A stretch of DNA of 64,000 nt from Streptomyces toyocaensis (GCF_000725125.1 NZ_JFCB01000001.1:806001-870000), one strand, 5' to 3'; shown: positions 37,750 to 49,714, numbered from the stretch's first letter. Notes: generated by a model not told the origin, from the sequence alone. Numbers and translations are program-made.

Positions 37750-38183
37750 ATCCAGGGGGCTGCTGGCCCCGCCGGACGCGTCCGGCGTGAGCGTAGACCG
37801 TCTGGTTCCCCCTTGGTGGACAGCCGCTGCGTTGCTGGGCGCTGAAGTGCACCGCAAGATCGTGTTACGAGCTCTACGGGGTACCGCGAGGGATCTGCCG
37901 CGCTGGTCCACGAGCGGTTCGGAACTTGCTCGCCCATAGCAGTGAGGAAGACGTTGACCGTCTGCTACTCCCGAGCAGGCCCAACGCCGCCGACCCTCGA
38001 CATGTCTGATGGGACGTCAGGTTAGTCAGCATCCACTCAGCATCAGTCCCATACGGCTCTCCGCGCGTGCGCCCGGTCGGTGGCTTGGTGGCAGCCTGCT
38101 GGCGCAGAAAGACGCGGGCGGCAAGCCTGGTCACAGCAACGCACGATTTTCCTGAAGGTTTTCGAGCCGAAGGCATGCCGATG

Positions 38184-38219
38184 TACAGTGAGGGGCGCCC
38201 CTGACCTGCAAAAAGCAGG
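38184..38219 (+). promoter_or_regulatory. panD leader: -10, palindrome and hairpin
   Basis: TACAGT (38184-38189) is a plausible -10. Right after it comes AGGGGCGCCCCT (38191-38202), a perfect 12-bp palindrome at the expected transcription start, then CCTGC-aaaaa-GCAGG (38205-38219), a small hairpin in the leader. An operator at the start site is inference. Confidence 0.45.
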
Positions 38220-38246
38220 CAGGGAGCCGTCCTCCAGGAGTCCAAC

Positions 38247-38669
38247 GTGCTGCGCACCATGTTCAAGTCCAAGATCCACCGCGCCACCGTCACCCAGGCC
38301 GACCTGCACTACGTCGGCTCCGTGACCATCGACGCCGATCTGCTCGACGCCGCCGACCTGCTGCCCGGCGAGCTCGTGCACATCGTCGACATCACCAACG
38401 GGGCCCGGCTCGAGACGTACGTCATCGAGGGGGAGCGTGGATCCGGGGTGATCGGGATCAACGGGGCCGCCGCCCACCTCGTGCACCCCGGTGATCTGGT
38501 GATCATCATCAGTTACGCCCAGGTGACCGACGCCGAGGCGCGTGCGCTGGTGCCCCGGGTGGTGCACGTGGACGCCGGCAACCGCATCGTGGCCCTGGGC
38601 GCCGACGCGTCCGAGCCGGTGCCGGGGTTGGACCAGGAGCGCAGCCCGCAGGCCGTCGCCACGGCCTGA
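38247..38669 (+). CDS. panD: Aspartate 1-decarboxylase
   Basis: A 140-aa pyruvoyl enzyme that makes beta-alanine from L-aspartate for pantothenate and CoA. GTG 38247 has CCAGGAG upstream. The proenzyme processing site is Gly24-Ser25 in YVGSVTID; Ser25 becomes the pyruvoyl group. Lys9 in the FKSKIHRA start, Tyr57-containing [12 protein letters not shown] and GAAAHLV fit the family. Length is normal with a slightly long C-terminal tail. It heads a three-gene run with an acetyltransferase (28 nt downstream) and a racemase-like gene. The palindrome at 38191-38202 may regulate it. Confidence 0.96.
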   Translation: MLRTMFKSKIHRATVTQADLHYVGSVTIDADLLDAADLLPGELVHIVDITNGARLETYVIEGERGSGVIGINGAAAHLVHPGDLVIIISYAQVTDAEARALVPRVVHVDAGNRIVALGADASEPVPGLDQERSPQAVATA

Positions 38670-38697
38670 GCGGAGCAGACCGAGGCAGGAGCGTGAC

Positions 38698-39048
38698 ATG
38701 GCCGTGGGTGACATCGGGATCCGTGACGACCGGGAGGCGGGCCGGCTCGAGGCCGTGGCGGGCGGCGAGGTCGTCGGGCGGATCGAGTACTTCGTCCTGG
38801 ACGCGCCCGGGCGCGCGCTCGTCCCGGTGCACACCGTCGTGGAGACGGCCCACGAGGGCAAGGGTGTCGCGGGCTCCCTCGCCCGCGAGCTCTACGCCGT
38901 CGCCGCACGCGAGGACCGTGCCGTCGCCCCGCTGTGCCCGTACGTCGCCAAGTGGGCCGAGCGTCACCCGGACGAGGCCCCGGCGGCACACCCCGAGCTG
39001 ATCAGGGCGGCGAGGGAGTGGCCGGCGGCGCACCCCGAGCGGTTCTGA
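38698..39048 (+). CDS. GNAT-like N-acetyltransferase (short YjdJ type)
   Basis: A 116-aa protein, typical of the compact GNAT family (Acetyltransf_CG) with only the CoA-binding core. ATG 38698 is close behind GGCAGGAGCG. Key stretches are GRIEYFVLDAPGRALVPVHT, the CoA loop VETAHEGKGVAGSLARELY (about 48-66), and the conserved CPYVAKWAERHPDE ending. In bacteria PanD maturation is helped in some groups by GNAT-type PanZ/PanM proteins. That is a tempting link here, but this protein belongs to a different GNAT subgroup, so it remains a hypothesis. Confidence 0.85.
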   Translation: MAVGDIGIRDDREAGRLEAVAGGEVVGRIEYFVLDAPGRALVPVHTVVETAHEGKGVAGSLARELYAVAAREDRAVAPLCPYVAKWAERHPDEAPAAHPELIRAAREWPAAHPERF

Positions 39049-39076
39049 GGCGCCCTGACGACGAGGAGCGTCGCTC

Positions 39077-39721
39077 GTGCTCGCACTCCTGCACACCTCT
39101 CCGGTGCACGTGCCGGTCTTCGAGGCCTTGCGCGACGAGATCCGTCCCGGGCTGGAACTGCGGCACGTCGTCGCGGAGGAGTTGCTGGAGCGCGCCCGTG
39201 CCACCGGACCCGCCACCGTCGCCGACGACGTACGGGCGCGGGTGAGGGACGCCGCCGACGGCGGTGCCCGGGCGGTGCTGTGCACCTGCTCGACCATCGG
39301 AGGCGTCGCGGAGGCGGCCGCCGCCGGGGCCGGCGTTCCGGTGGTCCGCGTCGACCGGCCGATGGCGGGCGCGGCCGTGGCCGCCGGGCCGCGTGTGGTC
39401 GTCCTCGCCGCGCTGAAGAGCACGCTCGGGCCGACGGTCGCGCTGATCGAGGAGGAGGCCGGTCGCGCCGGGCGGTCCGTCCGCGTGCGGACCGTGCTGG
39501 TGCCAGGCGCCTGGGAACGCTTCGAGGCGGGAGACGCCCCGGGATACGCGCGGCGGGTCGCGGATGCCGCCGACGCCGTCACCGGTGCCGATGTGATCGT
39601 CCTCGCCCAGGCCTCCATGGCTCCGGCGGAGCGGCTCACCACGGCCCGGGTCCCCGTGCTGTCGAGCCCTCGATGGGGGCTCGCGGCGGCAGCGGGCCTG
39701 CTGCGGGACCCCTCCGGATGA
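39077..39721 (+). CDS. Asp/Glu/hydantoin racemase-like protein
   Basis: A 214-aa soluble protein starting at GTG 39077, 28 nt after the GNAT gene, with GACGAGGAGCG upstream. It shows the two-lobed Asp/Glu racemase fold: LHTSPVHVPVFEALRDE at the start, CTCSTIGGVAEAA (about residues 74-86) with the first catalytic Cys, and VIVLAQASMAPAE (about 175-187), where the second Cys expected in true racemases is replaced by Ala/Gln. The missing second Cys argues against classical two-base racemisation. Standing next to aspartate decarboxylase, it may act on aspartate-derived compounds. Confidence 0.75.
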   Translation: MLALLHTSPVHVPVFEALRDEIRPGLELRHVVAEELLERARATGPATVADDVRARVRDAADGGARAVLCTCSTIGGVAEAAAAGAGVPVVRVDRPMAGAAVAAGPRVVVLAALKSTLGPTVALIEEEAGRAGRSVRVRTVLVPGAWERFEAGDAPGYARRVADAADAVTGADVIVLAQASMAPAERLTTARVPVLSSPRWGLAAAAGLLRDPSG

Positions 39722-39832
39722 GCCGGCCGGCCCCGCGGCGTCACGCGGGCGGGTGACTGGAGCCGCGGACGTCGGGTAGGTGGGGGAGTAGTCCAGAGCC
39801 GACGTCGACCGACAGGCCGGAGGACACGCGCC

Positions 39833-40129
39833 ATGACCAATCCGTACCCGGATCCCGTCCCGCCCGGTCCCACACCGGGACCGGCCCCGGGCCCCGACCC
39901 CTCGCACCCCGAGCCCTACCCCGATCCGGTGCCGTCTCCGGAGCCGCCCCCCGGCCCGGACCCCGTACCCCCGCCGCCGGGCCCCGGGCCGGAACCGACG
40001 CCGCAGCCCCCGGGGCCGGGACCGCAGCCGCCCCCGCCGCACCCGGGGCCGCCCGAGCCGTCCCCGTCGCCGATTCCGCCGGGCCCCGAACCGGTGCCGA
40101 ACCCGGAACCCGGCCCTCCGCTGAGCTGA
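39833..40129 (+). CDS. Proline-rich small protein
   Basis: A 98-aa frame made almost entirely of Pro, Gly, Glu, Asp and Ser, in PxP/PGP-type repeats from residue 5 to the end. ATG 39833 has CCGGAGGACACG upstream, a convincing ribosome-binding site, and a terminator follows, so it may be a real gene and not chance GC-rich sequence. It has no signal peptide or hydrophobic part and is expected to be disordered. Function unknown. Confidence 0.5.
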   Translation: MTNPYPDPVPPGPTPGPAPGPDPSHPEPYPDPVPSPEPPPGPDPVPPPPGPGPEPTPQPPGPGPQPPPPHPGPPEPSPSPIPPGPEPVPNPEPGPPLS

Positions 40130-40139
40130 GCGGGCCACC

Positions 40140-40189
40140 GGGACAGAGGAGGCGGTGGCGGCCACGGGGCCGTCCACCGCCTCCGTCCC
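40140..40189. terminator. Bidirectional terminator between proline-rich gene and gnd
   Basis: GGAGGCGGTGG (40148-40158) pairs with CCACCGCCTCC (40174-40184). An outer GGGAC/GTCCC (40140-40144 and 40185-40189) extends it past a 3-nt bulge. It lies between two convergent genes. Confidence 0.85.
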
Positions 40190-40195
40190 GCGGTG

Positions 40196-41635
40196 TTACG
40201 CCGACACCTCCGACCGGTCCCCGCCCCACAGCGTGTGGAACGAGCCCTCGCGGTCCGTGCGCCGGTAGGTGTGCGCACCGAAGTAGTCCCGCTGCCCCTG
40301 GGTGAGCGCGGCCGGCAGGCGCTCCGCGCGCAGGGCGTCGTAGTAGGCGAGGGCCGCCGCGAAACCGGGGGTCGGCACGCCCTGGCGGGTCGCCGCGATC
40401 AGGACCTCGCGCCAGTCGTCCTGCGCTTCGGCGATCTCCCGCGCGAACGTCTCGTCGGACAGCAGGCTCGGCAGGTCGGCCCGTGCGTCGTAGGCGGCCC
40501 GGATGCGGTCGAGGAAGGCCGCCCGGATGATGCAGCCGCCCCGCCAGATCGCCGAGACCGCGCCGAGGTCGATGTTCCAGCCGTACTCCTCGCTGCCCGC
40601 GGCGACCTCGTGGAAGCCCTGCGTGTAGGACACGATCTTCGACGCGTACAGCGCCTGCTCCACCCGGTCCGCGAAGGCCGCCGCCTCCGACTCGCTCATC
40701 GGCGTGGCCTTCGGGCCGGCCAGCCCGCGCGAGGCCTCGCGCAGCGCCGCGTGCCCCGAGAGGGAGCGGGCGAACACGGCCTCGGCGATGCCGGACACGG
40801 GCACGCCGAGGTCGAGGGCGATCTGCACGGTCCAGCGGCCGGTGCCCTTCTGCTCCGCCTGGTCCACCACCACGTCCACGAACGGCTTGCCCGTGGCGGC
40901 GTCCACGTGCGACAGGACCTCGGCCGTGATCTCGATCAGGTACGAGTCCAGCCGGCCGGTGTTCCAGGTGCGGAAGATCTCCGCGATCCGCGCGGGGGTG
41001 TACCCGGCGACGTCGCGCAGCAGTTGGTACGCCTCACCGATCAGCTGCATGTCGGCGTACTCGATGCCGTTGTGCACCATCTTCACGAAGTGTCCGGCGC
41101 CGTCCGGGCCGACGTGTGTGACACAGGGGGAGCCGTCCTTCGCCTTCGCGGAGATCTTCTCCAGCATCGGGCCGAGCGAGTCGTAGGACTCCCCGGGGCC
41201 GCCCGGCATGATGCTCGGGCCGTGCAGCGCGCCCTCCTCACCGCCGGAGACGCCCATGCCGACGAAGTGGATGCCCTGCTCGCGCAGCGCCTTCTCCCGG
41301 CGCCGGGTGTCGGCGAAATGGGCGTTGCCGCCATCGATGATCATGTCGCCGGGCTCAAGGAGCGGGGCGAACTCCTCGATCACCGCGTCCGTCGGCTCGC
41401 CGGCCTTCACCATGATGACCAGCCGCCGCGGCCGCTCCAGTGCCGCCACGAACTCCTTGGCCGTCTCGGCCGGCACGAAGGTGCCCTCGTGTCCGAACTC
41501 CTCCACCAGTGTGCGCGTGCGCGCCGGCGTCCGGTTGTGCACGGCGACCGTGTACCCGTTGCGGGCGAAGTTGCGTGCGAGGTTGCGGCCCATGACCGCG
41601 AGTCCGGTGACGCCGATCTGCGCTGAACTGCTCAT
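40196..41635 (-). CDS. gnd: 6-phosphogluconate dehydrogenase, decarboxylating
   Basis: A 479-aa cytoplasmic enzyme that makes ribulose-5-phosphate, CO2 and NADPH in the oxidative pentose phosphate pathway. The Rossmann motif GVTGLAVMGRNLA is at residues 8-20 (GxAxMG), NADP contact NRT at 34-36, and the signature IIDGGNAHFADTRRRE at about 98-113. VGMGVSGGEEGALHGPSIMPGG is at about 124-145, catalytic Lys183 in HFVKMVHNGIEY, and the C-terminal RDYFGAHTYRRTDREGSFHT tail. Length is normal. ATG 41635 has AGGAGCC upstream. It is divergent from the Rpf gene. Confidence 0.97.
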   Translation of the reverse strand: MSSSAQIGVTGLAVMGRNLARNFARNGYTVAVHNRTPARTRTLVEEFGHEGTFVPAETAKEFVAALERPRRLVIMVKAGEPTDAVIEEFAPLLEPGDMIIDGGNAHFADTRRREKALREQGIHFVGMGVSGGEEGALHGPSIMPGGPGESYDSLGPMLEKISAKAKDGSPCVTHVGPDGAGHFVKMVHNGIEYADMQLIGEAYQLLRDVAGYTPARIAEIFRTWNTGRLDSYLIEITAEVLSHVDAATGKPFVDVVVDQAEQKGTGRWTVQIALDLGVPVSGIAEAVFARSLSGHAALREASRGLAGPKATPMSESEAAAFADRVEQALYASKIVSYTQGFHEVAAGSEEYGWNIDLGAVSAIWRGGCIIRAAFLDRIRAAYDARADLPSLLSDETFAREIAEAQDDWREVLIAATRQGVPTPGFAAALAYYDALRAERLPAALTQGQRDYFGAHTYRRTDREGSFHTLWGGDRSEVSA

Positions 41636-44451
<2,816 letters not shown>

Positions 44452-44679
44452 CGGCTGCTCCTCTGCGTGAGGCCGGGGCGGTGGACCCGGCGCGGCGAAC
44501 GGTCGGCTCTCATAACCAACACGATGCCGTGTCAGGATGTTCCCGTCGTCGTCCCTGAGCACTCAATGAGTCCTACTGCCGATGGAGTACGACGGCGACC
44601 CCGTCATCCCCTGGGTGGGCGCCCGCGGACGGAGGGCCCCTGGTTGCTTCCCCTAAGGGGCTTGGTACTACTGCACGTC

Positions 44680-45426
44680 GTGGACCTCGACCCCCGCCTC
44701 ACCGCCCTTCACCGGCTCGGTGGCTTCTTCGTACTGCGCACGCAGGGAGCGGCCGGCCGTTCCCTGCGTTCCCTGCCCACGCTCACCCAGGCATACGGTC
44801 CCGGACGCCCGGACGTTCAGGGCGACGCCCTGGCCTCCCGGATCCGCAGGGTCGCCGATGCCCTGAAGGTGCCGGAGGCGCGGGTCGCCGCGTCGGTGGC
44901 CCACCAGGGTCTCGCCGCCCGTCTGTGGTCCGTGGCGCTCGGCAGCGCCGTCCTCTGCGGCGCCGTCCCCGACCTCGCCCCGCCGCTGCTGCGGTGGGAC
45001 CCCGAGGGCAGCGCCCCCGACGACCTGTGGCTGACCGAGGTGCGTCCGCTGGCCGGCGACGCGCCCACGCTCGTGGACCTGGTCCTGCGCGCCCATCTCG
45101 AGCCCCTCGCCGAGGCCCTGCGCACCCGGCACCGCCTCGCGCCGGGACTGCTGCGCGGCAACGCCGCCTCCGCGCTCGCGGGCGCCGCCCGGGAACTGGA
45201 CCGCTGGGGGCGGCGCCACGGCCGTACGGACGTCGCCGCCCGCGCCGCCTCCCTGACCCGCGACATACTCGCCGACCCGCTGCTCGCCGGGACCGGGACC
45301 CTCACCGGCACCGTCTTCCGGCGCCGCAGCTGCTGCCTGTACTACCGGGTGCCCGGCGGGGGCGTCTGCGGCGACTGTTGCTTCGTACGGCCCCCCTGCT
45401 CTTCCCCACGCGCCCCGTCTGAGTGA
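44680..45426 (+). CDS. FhuF-like [2Fe-2S] protein (putative siderophore-iron reductase)
   Basis: A 248-aa cytoplasmic protein. The C-terminal motif CCLYYRVPGGGVCGDCC (about 220-236) gives the C-C-x10-C-x2-C cluster that binds the [2Fe-2S] centre in FhuF-type ferric-siderophore reductases. The helical body ends WLTEVRPL and LEPLAEALRTRHRLAPGLLRGNAASAL. GTG 44680 was chosen, but the upstream AAGGGG is rather far, so the start is uncertain. A CCCCT-a-AGGGG dyad lies at 44651-44661. Its TGA overlaps a possible GTG of glgA. There are no siderophore genes close by. Confidence 0.85.
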   Translation: MDLDPRLTALHRLGGFFVLRTQGAAGRSLRSLPTLTQAYGPGRPDVQGDALASRIRRVADALKVPEARVAASVAHQGLAARLWSVALGSAVLCGAVPDLAPPLLRWDPEGSAPDDLWLTEVRPLAGDAPTLVDLVLRAHLEPLAEALRTRHRLAPGLLRGNAASALAGAARELDRWGRRHGRTDVAARAASLTRDILADPLLAGTGTLTGTVFRRRSCCLYYRVPGGGVCGDCCFVRPPCSSPRAPSE

Positions 45427-45464
45427 CCATGAGAGGAACGTCCGCGCAGACAGGGGGTTCACGG

Positions 45465-46616
45465 GTGCGAGTGGGACTACTGACCCGGGAGTACCCCCCG
45501 GACGTGTACGGCGGCGCGGGGGTCCACGTGGAGTTCCTCGCCCGGGAGCTGAGGCCCCTGGTGGACCTGGAGGTGCACTGCTGGGGCGAGGGCAGGACGG
45601 ACGGCGTGCTCCGCCACCGCCCCTGGTCCACGCTCGACGGGGCCAACGACGCCCTGCGGACCTTCTCCGTGGACCTGGCCATGGCCGCCGCCCTGCAGGA
45701 CCGCGAACTGGTCCACTCCCACACCTGGTACGCCAACCTCGGCGGTCACCTCGCCAAGCTGCTGTACGGCGTCCCGCACGTGATGACGGCCCACTCCCTG
45801 GAGCCGCTGCGCCCCTGGAAGGCCGAGCAGCTCGGCGGCGGCTACGCCCTGTCGAGCTGGGCCGAGCGCACCGCGGTCGAGGCCGCCGACGGAGTGATCG
45901 CGGTGTCCGGTGCCATGCGCGACGACATCCTCGGCTGCTACCCGGCCCTGGACCCCGCCCGGGTGCACGTCGTGCACAACGGCATCGACACGACCCTGTA
46001 CCGTCCCGACCCCGCCACCGACGCCCTGGACCGGATCGGCCTGGACCGCTCCCGCCCGTACGTGCTGTTCGTCGGCCGTATCACCCGGCAGAAGGGCGTG
46101 CCCCAGCTGCTGCGGGCGGTGCGCGGCATCGACCCGGCCGCACAGGTCGTGCTGTGCGCGGGGGCGCCGGACACGCCCGAGATCGACCGGGAGTTCCGCG
46201 AGCTGTACGAGGAGCTGAGCCGGGTGCGCGAGGGGGTGTACTGGATTCCGCAGATGCTGCCGCGCCCGGAGGTGATCCAGCTGCTCACGCACGCCGCCGT
46301 GTTCGTGTGCCCCTCGGTGTACGAACCGCTCGGCATCGTCAACCTGGAGGCCATGGCCTGCGGCACCGCCGTGGTCGCCTCCCGGGTCGGCGGCATCCCG
46401 GAGGTCGTGGCGGACGGCTCCACGGGGGTACTCGTGGAGGTGGACGACGACTTCGAGGCGGGCCTCGCGCGGACCCTCGACTCGGTCCTCGGCGATCCGG
46501 CCACGGCACGGCGGATGGGTGAGGCGGGGCGGGAACGCGCGGTCGCGGAGTTCGGCTGGGACGCGGTAGCCCGGCGCACGGCCGGGCTCTACGAGGAGAT
46601 CCTCAAGCAGGCTTAG
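45465..46616 (+). CDS. glgA: Glycogen synthase / maltose-1-phosphate synthase, GT4
   Basis: A 383-aa glycosyltransferase of the actinobacterial GlgA/GlgM type. It begins VRVGLLTREYPPDVYGGAGVH, where the Lys/Gly donor loop is located. GTG 45465 has CAGGGGG 7 nt upstream; GTG 45423 or ATG 45429 would add 12-14 residues and overlap the upstream stop. GT4 features are VFVGRITRQKGV (about 198-209), and the donor-binding EPLGIVNLEAMACGTAVVAS (about 288-307) with the E-x7-E pair. In actinobacteria this enzyme uses ADP-glucose to make glycogen or maltose-1-phosphate. glgC, which supplies ADP-glucose, follows 51 nt later. Confidence 0.93.
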   Translation: MRVGLLTREYPPDVYGGAGVHVEFLARELRPLVDLEVHCWGEGRTDGVLRHRPWSTLDGANDALRTFSVDLAMAAALQDRELVHSHTWYANLGGHLAKLLYGVPHVMTAHSLEPLRPWKAEQLGGGYALSSWAERTAVEAADGVIAVSGAMRDDILGCYPALDPARVHVVHNGIDTTLYRPDPATDALDRIGLDRSRPYVLFVGRITRQKGVPQLLRAVRGIDPAAQVVLCAGAPDTPEIDREFRELYEELSRVREGVYWIPQMLPRPEVIQLLTHAAVFVCPSVYEPLGIVNLEAMACGTAVVASRVGGIPEVVADGSTGVLVEVDDDFEAGLARTLDSVLGDPATARRMGEAGRERAVAEFGWDAVARRTAGLYEEILKQA

Positions 46617-46667
46617 TCCCGCCTGTCCGGGGCAGTCTTGGGAAAACTCGGCGTGAGGGGAGCGGCC

Positions 46668-47888
46668 ATGCGTCGTGGTGGTCCTTCGGTCCTGGGAATC
46701 GTGCTCGCGGGCGGCGAGGGCAAGCGCCTGATGCCCCTCACCGCGGACCGCGCCAAACCGGCGGTCACCTTCGGCGGCACCTACCGCCTGGTCGACTTCG
46801 TCCTGTCCAACCTGGTCAACGGCGACATCCTGCGCATCTGCGTACTCACGCAGTACAAGTCGCACTCGCTGGACCGGCACGTCACCACCACCTGGCGCAT
46901 GTCGAGCCTGCTCGGCAACTACGTCACCCCGGTCCCCGCCCAGCAGCGCCTCGGCCCGCGCTGGTACCTGGGCAGCGCCGACGCCATCCTGCAGTCGCTG
47001 AACCTGATCCACGACGAACAGCCCGAGTACGTGGCCGTCTTCGGCGCCGACCACGTGTACCGCATGGATCCGCGCCAGATGCTGGCCCAGCACATCGAGA
47101 GCGGCGCCGGGGTCACGGTGGCCGGCATCCGGGTGCCGCGCTCGGAGTCCTCCGCCTTCGGTGTGATCACGCCGGGTTCGGACGGGCAGACGGTGGAGGG
47201 CTTCCTGGAGAAGCCCACCGATCCGCCGGGCCTCGCCGACGACCCCGAGTGCGTGTTCGCCTCCATGGGCAACTACATCTTCACCACCAAGGCGCTCATC
47301 GAGGCCCTGCACCGGGACGCGGAGGACGAGAACTCGGTGCACGACATGGGCGGTTCGATCCTGCCCCAGCTCACCGACCGGGGCGAGGCCCACCTGTACG
47401 ACTTCAGCTCCAACCACGTGCCCGGCGAGACCAGCCGGGACCAGGGCTACTGGCGGGACGTCGGCACCCTGGACGCGTACTACGACGCCCACATGGACCT
47501 GATCGCAGAGCGCCCCGCCTTCAACCTCTACAACCGGCAGTGGCCCATCTACACCCACTCCGGTCAGCTCTCCCCGGCCCGCTTCAACGCCGGCGGCATG
47601 GCGAGCGAGTCGATCATCAGCGCAGGCTGCCTGATCCGGGGCCAGGTCACGCGGTCGGTGCTGTCGCCGGGAGTGGTGATCGACCCGGGGGCCGTGGTGC
47701 AGGGCTCGGTGCTGCACGACAACGTGCACATCGGGCGGGGCGCGGTGGTGCGCGGGGCGGTGCTCGACAAGAACGTCGAGGTGCCGCCGGGCGCGACGAT
47801 CGGCGTCAACCCCCAGCGTGACGCCGAGCTGTACACGGTGTCCAAGGGCGGCGTGATCGCGCTCGGCAAGGGGCAGCGGGTGCCCTAG
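46668..47888 (+). CDS. glgC: Glucose-1-phosphate adenylyltransferase (ADP-glucose pyrophosphorylase)
   Basis: A 406-aa enzyme making ADP-glucose from ATP and glucose-1-phosphate. ATG 46668 follows TGAGGGGAGC. The nucleotidyltransferase core (about 9-275) opens with [22 protein letters not shown] (catalytic Gly-rich loop, Arg and Lys). It has [17 protein letters not shown] with the catalytic Asp, and the glucose-1-phosphate site VEGFLEKP. A left-handed beta-helix with hexapeptide repeats (about 300-385: [29 protein letters not shown]) follows. Length is normal. It pairs with glgA for glycogen synthesis and ends before a terminator. Confidence 0.97.
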   Translation: MRRGGPSVLGIVLAGGEGKRLMPLTADRAKPAVTFGGTYRLVDFVLSNLVNGDILRICVLTQYKSHSLDRHVTTTWRMSSLLGNYVTPVPAQQRLGPRWYLGSADAILQSLNLIHDEQPEYVAVFGADHVYRMDPRQMLAQHIESGAGVTVAGIRVPRSESSAFGVITPGSDGQTVEGFLEKPTDPPGLADDPECVFASMGNYIFTTKALIEALHRDAEDENSVHDMGGSILPQLTDRGEAHLYDFSSNHVPGETSRDQGYWRDVGTLDAYYDAHMDLIAERPAFNLYNRQWPIYTHSGQLSPARFNAGGMASESIISAGCLIRGQVTRSVLSPGVVIDPGAVVQGSVLHDNVHIGRGAVVRGAVLDKNVEVPPGATIGVNPQRDAELYTVSKGGVIALGKGQRVP

Positions 47889-47920
47889 GTGTATTGCCCA
47901 GAGAGGTTGGGGACGCGGCT

Positions 47921-47940
47921 GCCCGCCTCCGGAGGCGGGC
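47921..47940 (+). terminator. Terminator after glgC
   Basis: GCCCGCCTCC-GGAGGCGGGC is a perfect 20-bp palindrome, 33 nt after the glgC stop. The remaining gap to 48181 holds TTGACC (48116-48121) and TTGACT (48141-48146), possible promoter elements for the next gene, but no other gene. Confidence 0.8.
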
Positions 47941-48181
47941 GTGCGGCGAACCGTTCCTCCAGTGGGCCGCGCCCGTCCGGGTGGCATCCGCCGCCCGGTG
48001 GGCGGTGATCGTGCCACGTCGGCCCCCGTGTGACACCCCGGACCCGCCCCTGCGCCGTGCCGCTGAGTGGGGCAGCGACGTCACATGCTGTTAACTACGT
48101 GTAGCCAGATCGTACTTGACCGTAATCGGCCGGGAGCGATTGACTGCTGATCCTTTCCCGACGTCGACGCGAGGCCCCGAC

Positions 48182-49609
48182 ATGACCGCAGACCCGCTCG
48201 CTCCTCTCGATCTGGCCTTCTGGAACATCGAGTCGGCCGGTCACCCGATGCACCTCGCGGCGCTCGGTGTCTTCTCCGCCGGCTCACCCTCCGCCGCGGC
48301 CCACGCGGCGGACCTGCTGGCCGCCCGTGCCGCCGCCGTGCCCGGGCTGCGGATGCGCATCCGGGACACCTGGCAGGCCCCCGGACTGCGGCGGTCGCTG
48401 TCGGCGCTGCGCCGCCCGTGGCCGGCCCCCGGCGAGCCCCTCACCGCCGCGCTGCGGCAGCCGCTCGCCTCCGCCGTGCGCCTCTCGCGCGCCTTCGGCG
48501 GTGCCAGCCGGGAGCCCGACCCCGCCTTCGACCCGCTCGACCACGTCCGGCTCCACGCCGCCGCCGACGACTTCCACACCGCGGCCGGGCGGCTCATGGG
48601 CCGCCCCCTTGAGCGCACCCGGCCGCCCTGGGAGGCTCATGTGCTGCCGGGGGAGGACGGCGCCTCCTTCGCCGTCCTGTTCAAGTTCCACCACGCCCTC
48701 GCCGACGGACTGCGGGCCCTCGCCCTCGCCGCCGCGCTGATGGACCCGATGGACCTGCCCACCCCCCGGTCCCGCCCCGCCGAGTCCCCGCGCGGACTGC
48801 TCCCGGACGTGCGCGAGGTGCCGGGCCTGGTGCGGGACGCCCTGTCCGACGCGGGCCGGGCCCTGGACATCGGCGCCGCCGTCGCCCGCTCCACCCTCGA
48901 CATGCGCTCCTCGCCGGCCCTGACCTGCGCGCCCAGCGGCACCCGCCGCACCGCCGGCGCGGTCGTGGACCTCGACGACGTGCACCGGATCCGCAAGAGC
49001 GCCGGCGGCACGGTCAACGACGTCACGATCGCGGTGGTGGCCGGCGCGCTGCGCCGCTGGCTCGACGAACGTGGCGACGGCAGCGAAGGGGTCGCCCCGC
49101 GCGCCCTCATCCCCGTCTCCCGGCGCAGGCCGCGCACCGCCCACCCCCAGGGCAACCGGCTCTCCGGGTACTTGACACGGCTTCCCGTCGACGAGCGGGA
49201 CCCACTCGCCCGGCTCTCCCACGTGCGCACCGCCATGGACCGCAACAAGGACGCCGGGCCGCACCGGGGTGCGGGCGCCGTCGCCCTGCTCGCCGATCAC
49301 GTACCGCCGCTCGGCCACCGGCTCGGCGGGCCGCTGCTGGGCCAGGCGGCCCGGCTCTGGTTCGACGTCCTGGTCACCAGCGTGCCCCTGCCCGGCTTCG
49401 GCCTGAGGCTCGGCGGCAACCCGCTCGGCGCCGTGTTCCCGCTCGCGCCCCTGGCCCCCGGCCACTCCCTCGCGGTCGCGGTGTCCACCTACCGCGGGCG
49501 CGTCCACTACGGGCTGGTCGCCGACGGCGCCGCCGTCCCGGACCTCGACCGCCTGGCCCACGCGCTGACCGAGGAGGTGACGACGCTGACCGCCGTCTGC
49601 GAGCACTGA
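48182..49609 (+). CDS. Wax ester synthase/diacylglycerol acyltransferase (WS/DGAT)
   Basis: A 475-aa acyltransferase making triacylglycerol from diacylglycerol and acyl-CoA. ATG 48182 follows CGAGGCC. The active-site motif HHALADG (about residues 162-168, HHxxxDG) is intact. The ending KDAGP, FDVLVTSVPLP and GNPLGAVFPLAPLAPGHSL match the C-terminal lobe, where the Asn-Asp region NDVTIAVVAGALRRWL (about 279-294) is typical. The family makes storage lipid in Streptomyces; S. coelicolor has a TAG synthase of this type. It lies beside the glycogen genes, so the two reserves are encoded next to each other. Confidence 0.92.
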   Translation: MTADPLAPLDLAFWNIESAGHPMHLAALGVFSAGSPSAAAHAADLLAARAAAVPGLRMRIRDTWQAPGLRRSLSALRRPWPAPGEPLTAALRQPLASAVRLSRAFGGASREPDPAFDPLDHVRLHAAADDFHTAAGRLMGRPLERTRPPWEAHVLPGEDGASFAVLFKFHHALADGLRALALAAALMDPMDLPTPRSRPAESPRGLLPDVREVPGLVRDALSDAGRALDIGAAVARSTLDMRSSPALTCAPSGTRRTAGAVVDLDDVHRIRKSAGGTVNDVTIAVVAGALRRWLDERGDGSEGVAPRALIPVSRRRPRTAHPQGNRLSGYLTRLPVDERDPLARLSHVRTAMDRNKDAGPHRGAGAVALLADHVPPLGHRLGGPLLGQAARLWFDVLVTSVPLPGFGLRLGGNPLGAVFPLAPLAPGHSLAVAVSTYRGRVHYGLVADGAAVPDLDRLAHALTEEVTTLTAVCEH

Positions 49610-49714
49610 GCGAGCGGGTTTGGTGCCGCGGCCGGGCGCTGAAGTAAAATCCGGCGTTCGACAGCGGACGCGAACGGAGCGCCGCGAGAAGCAGAGCGGG
49701 AAACGGCAGCGGCG

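Noticed and set aside
45477..48017. 846-codon minus-strand frame
   Set aside because: Antisense to glgA and glgC, which are unmistakable.
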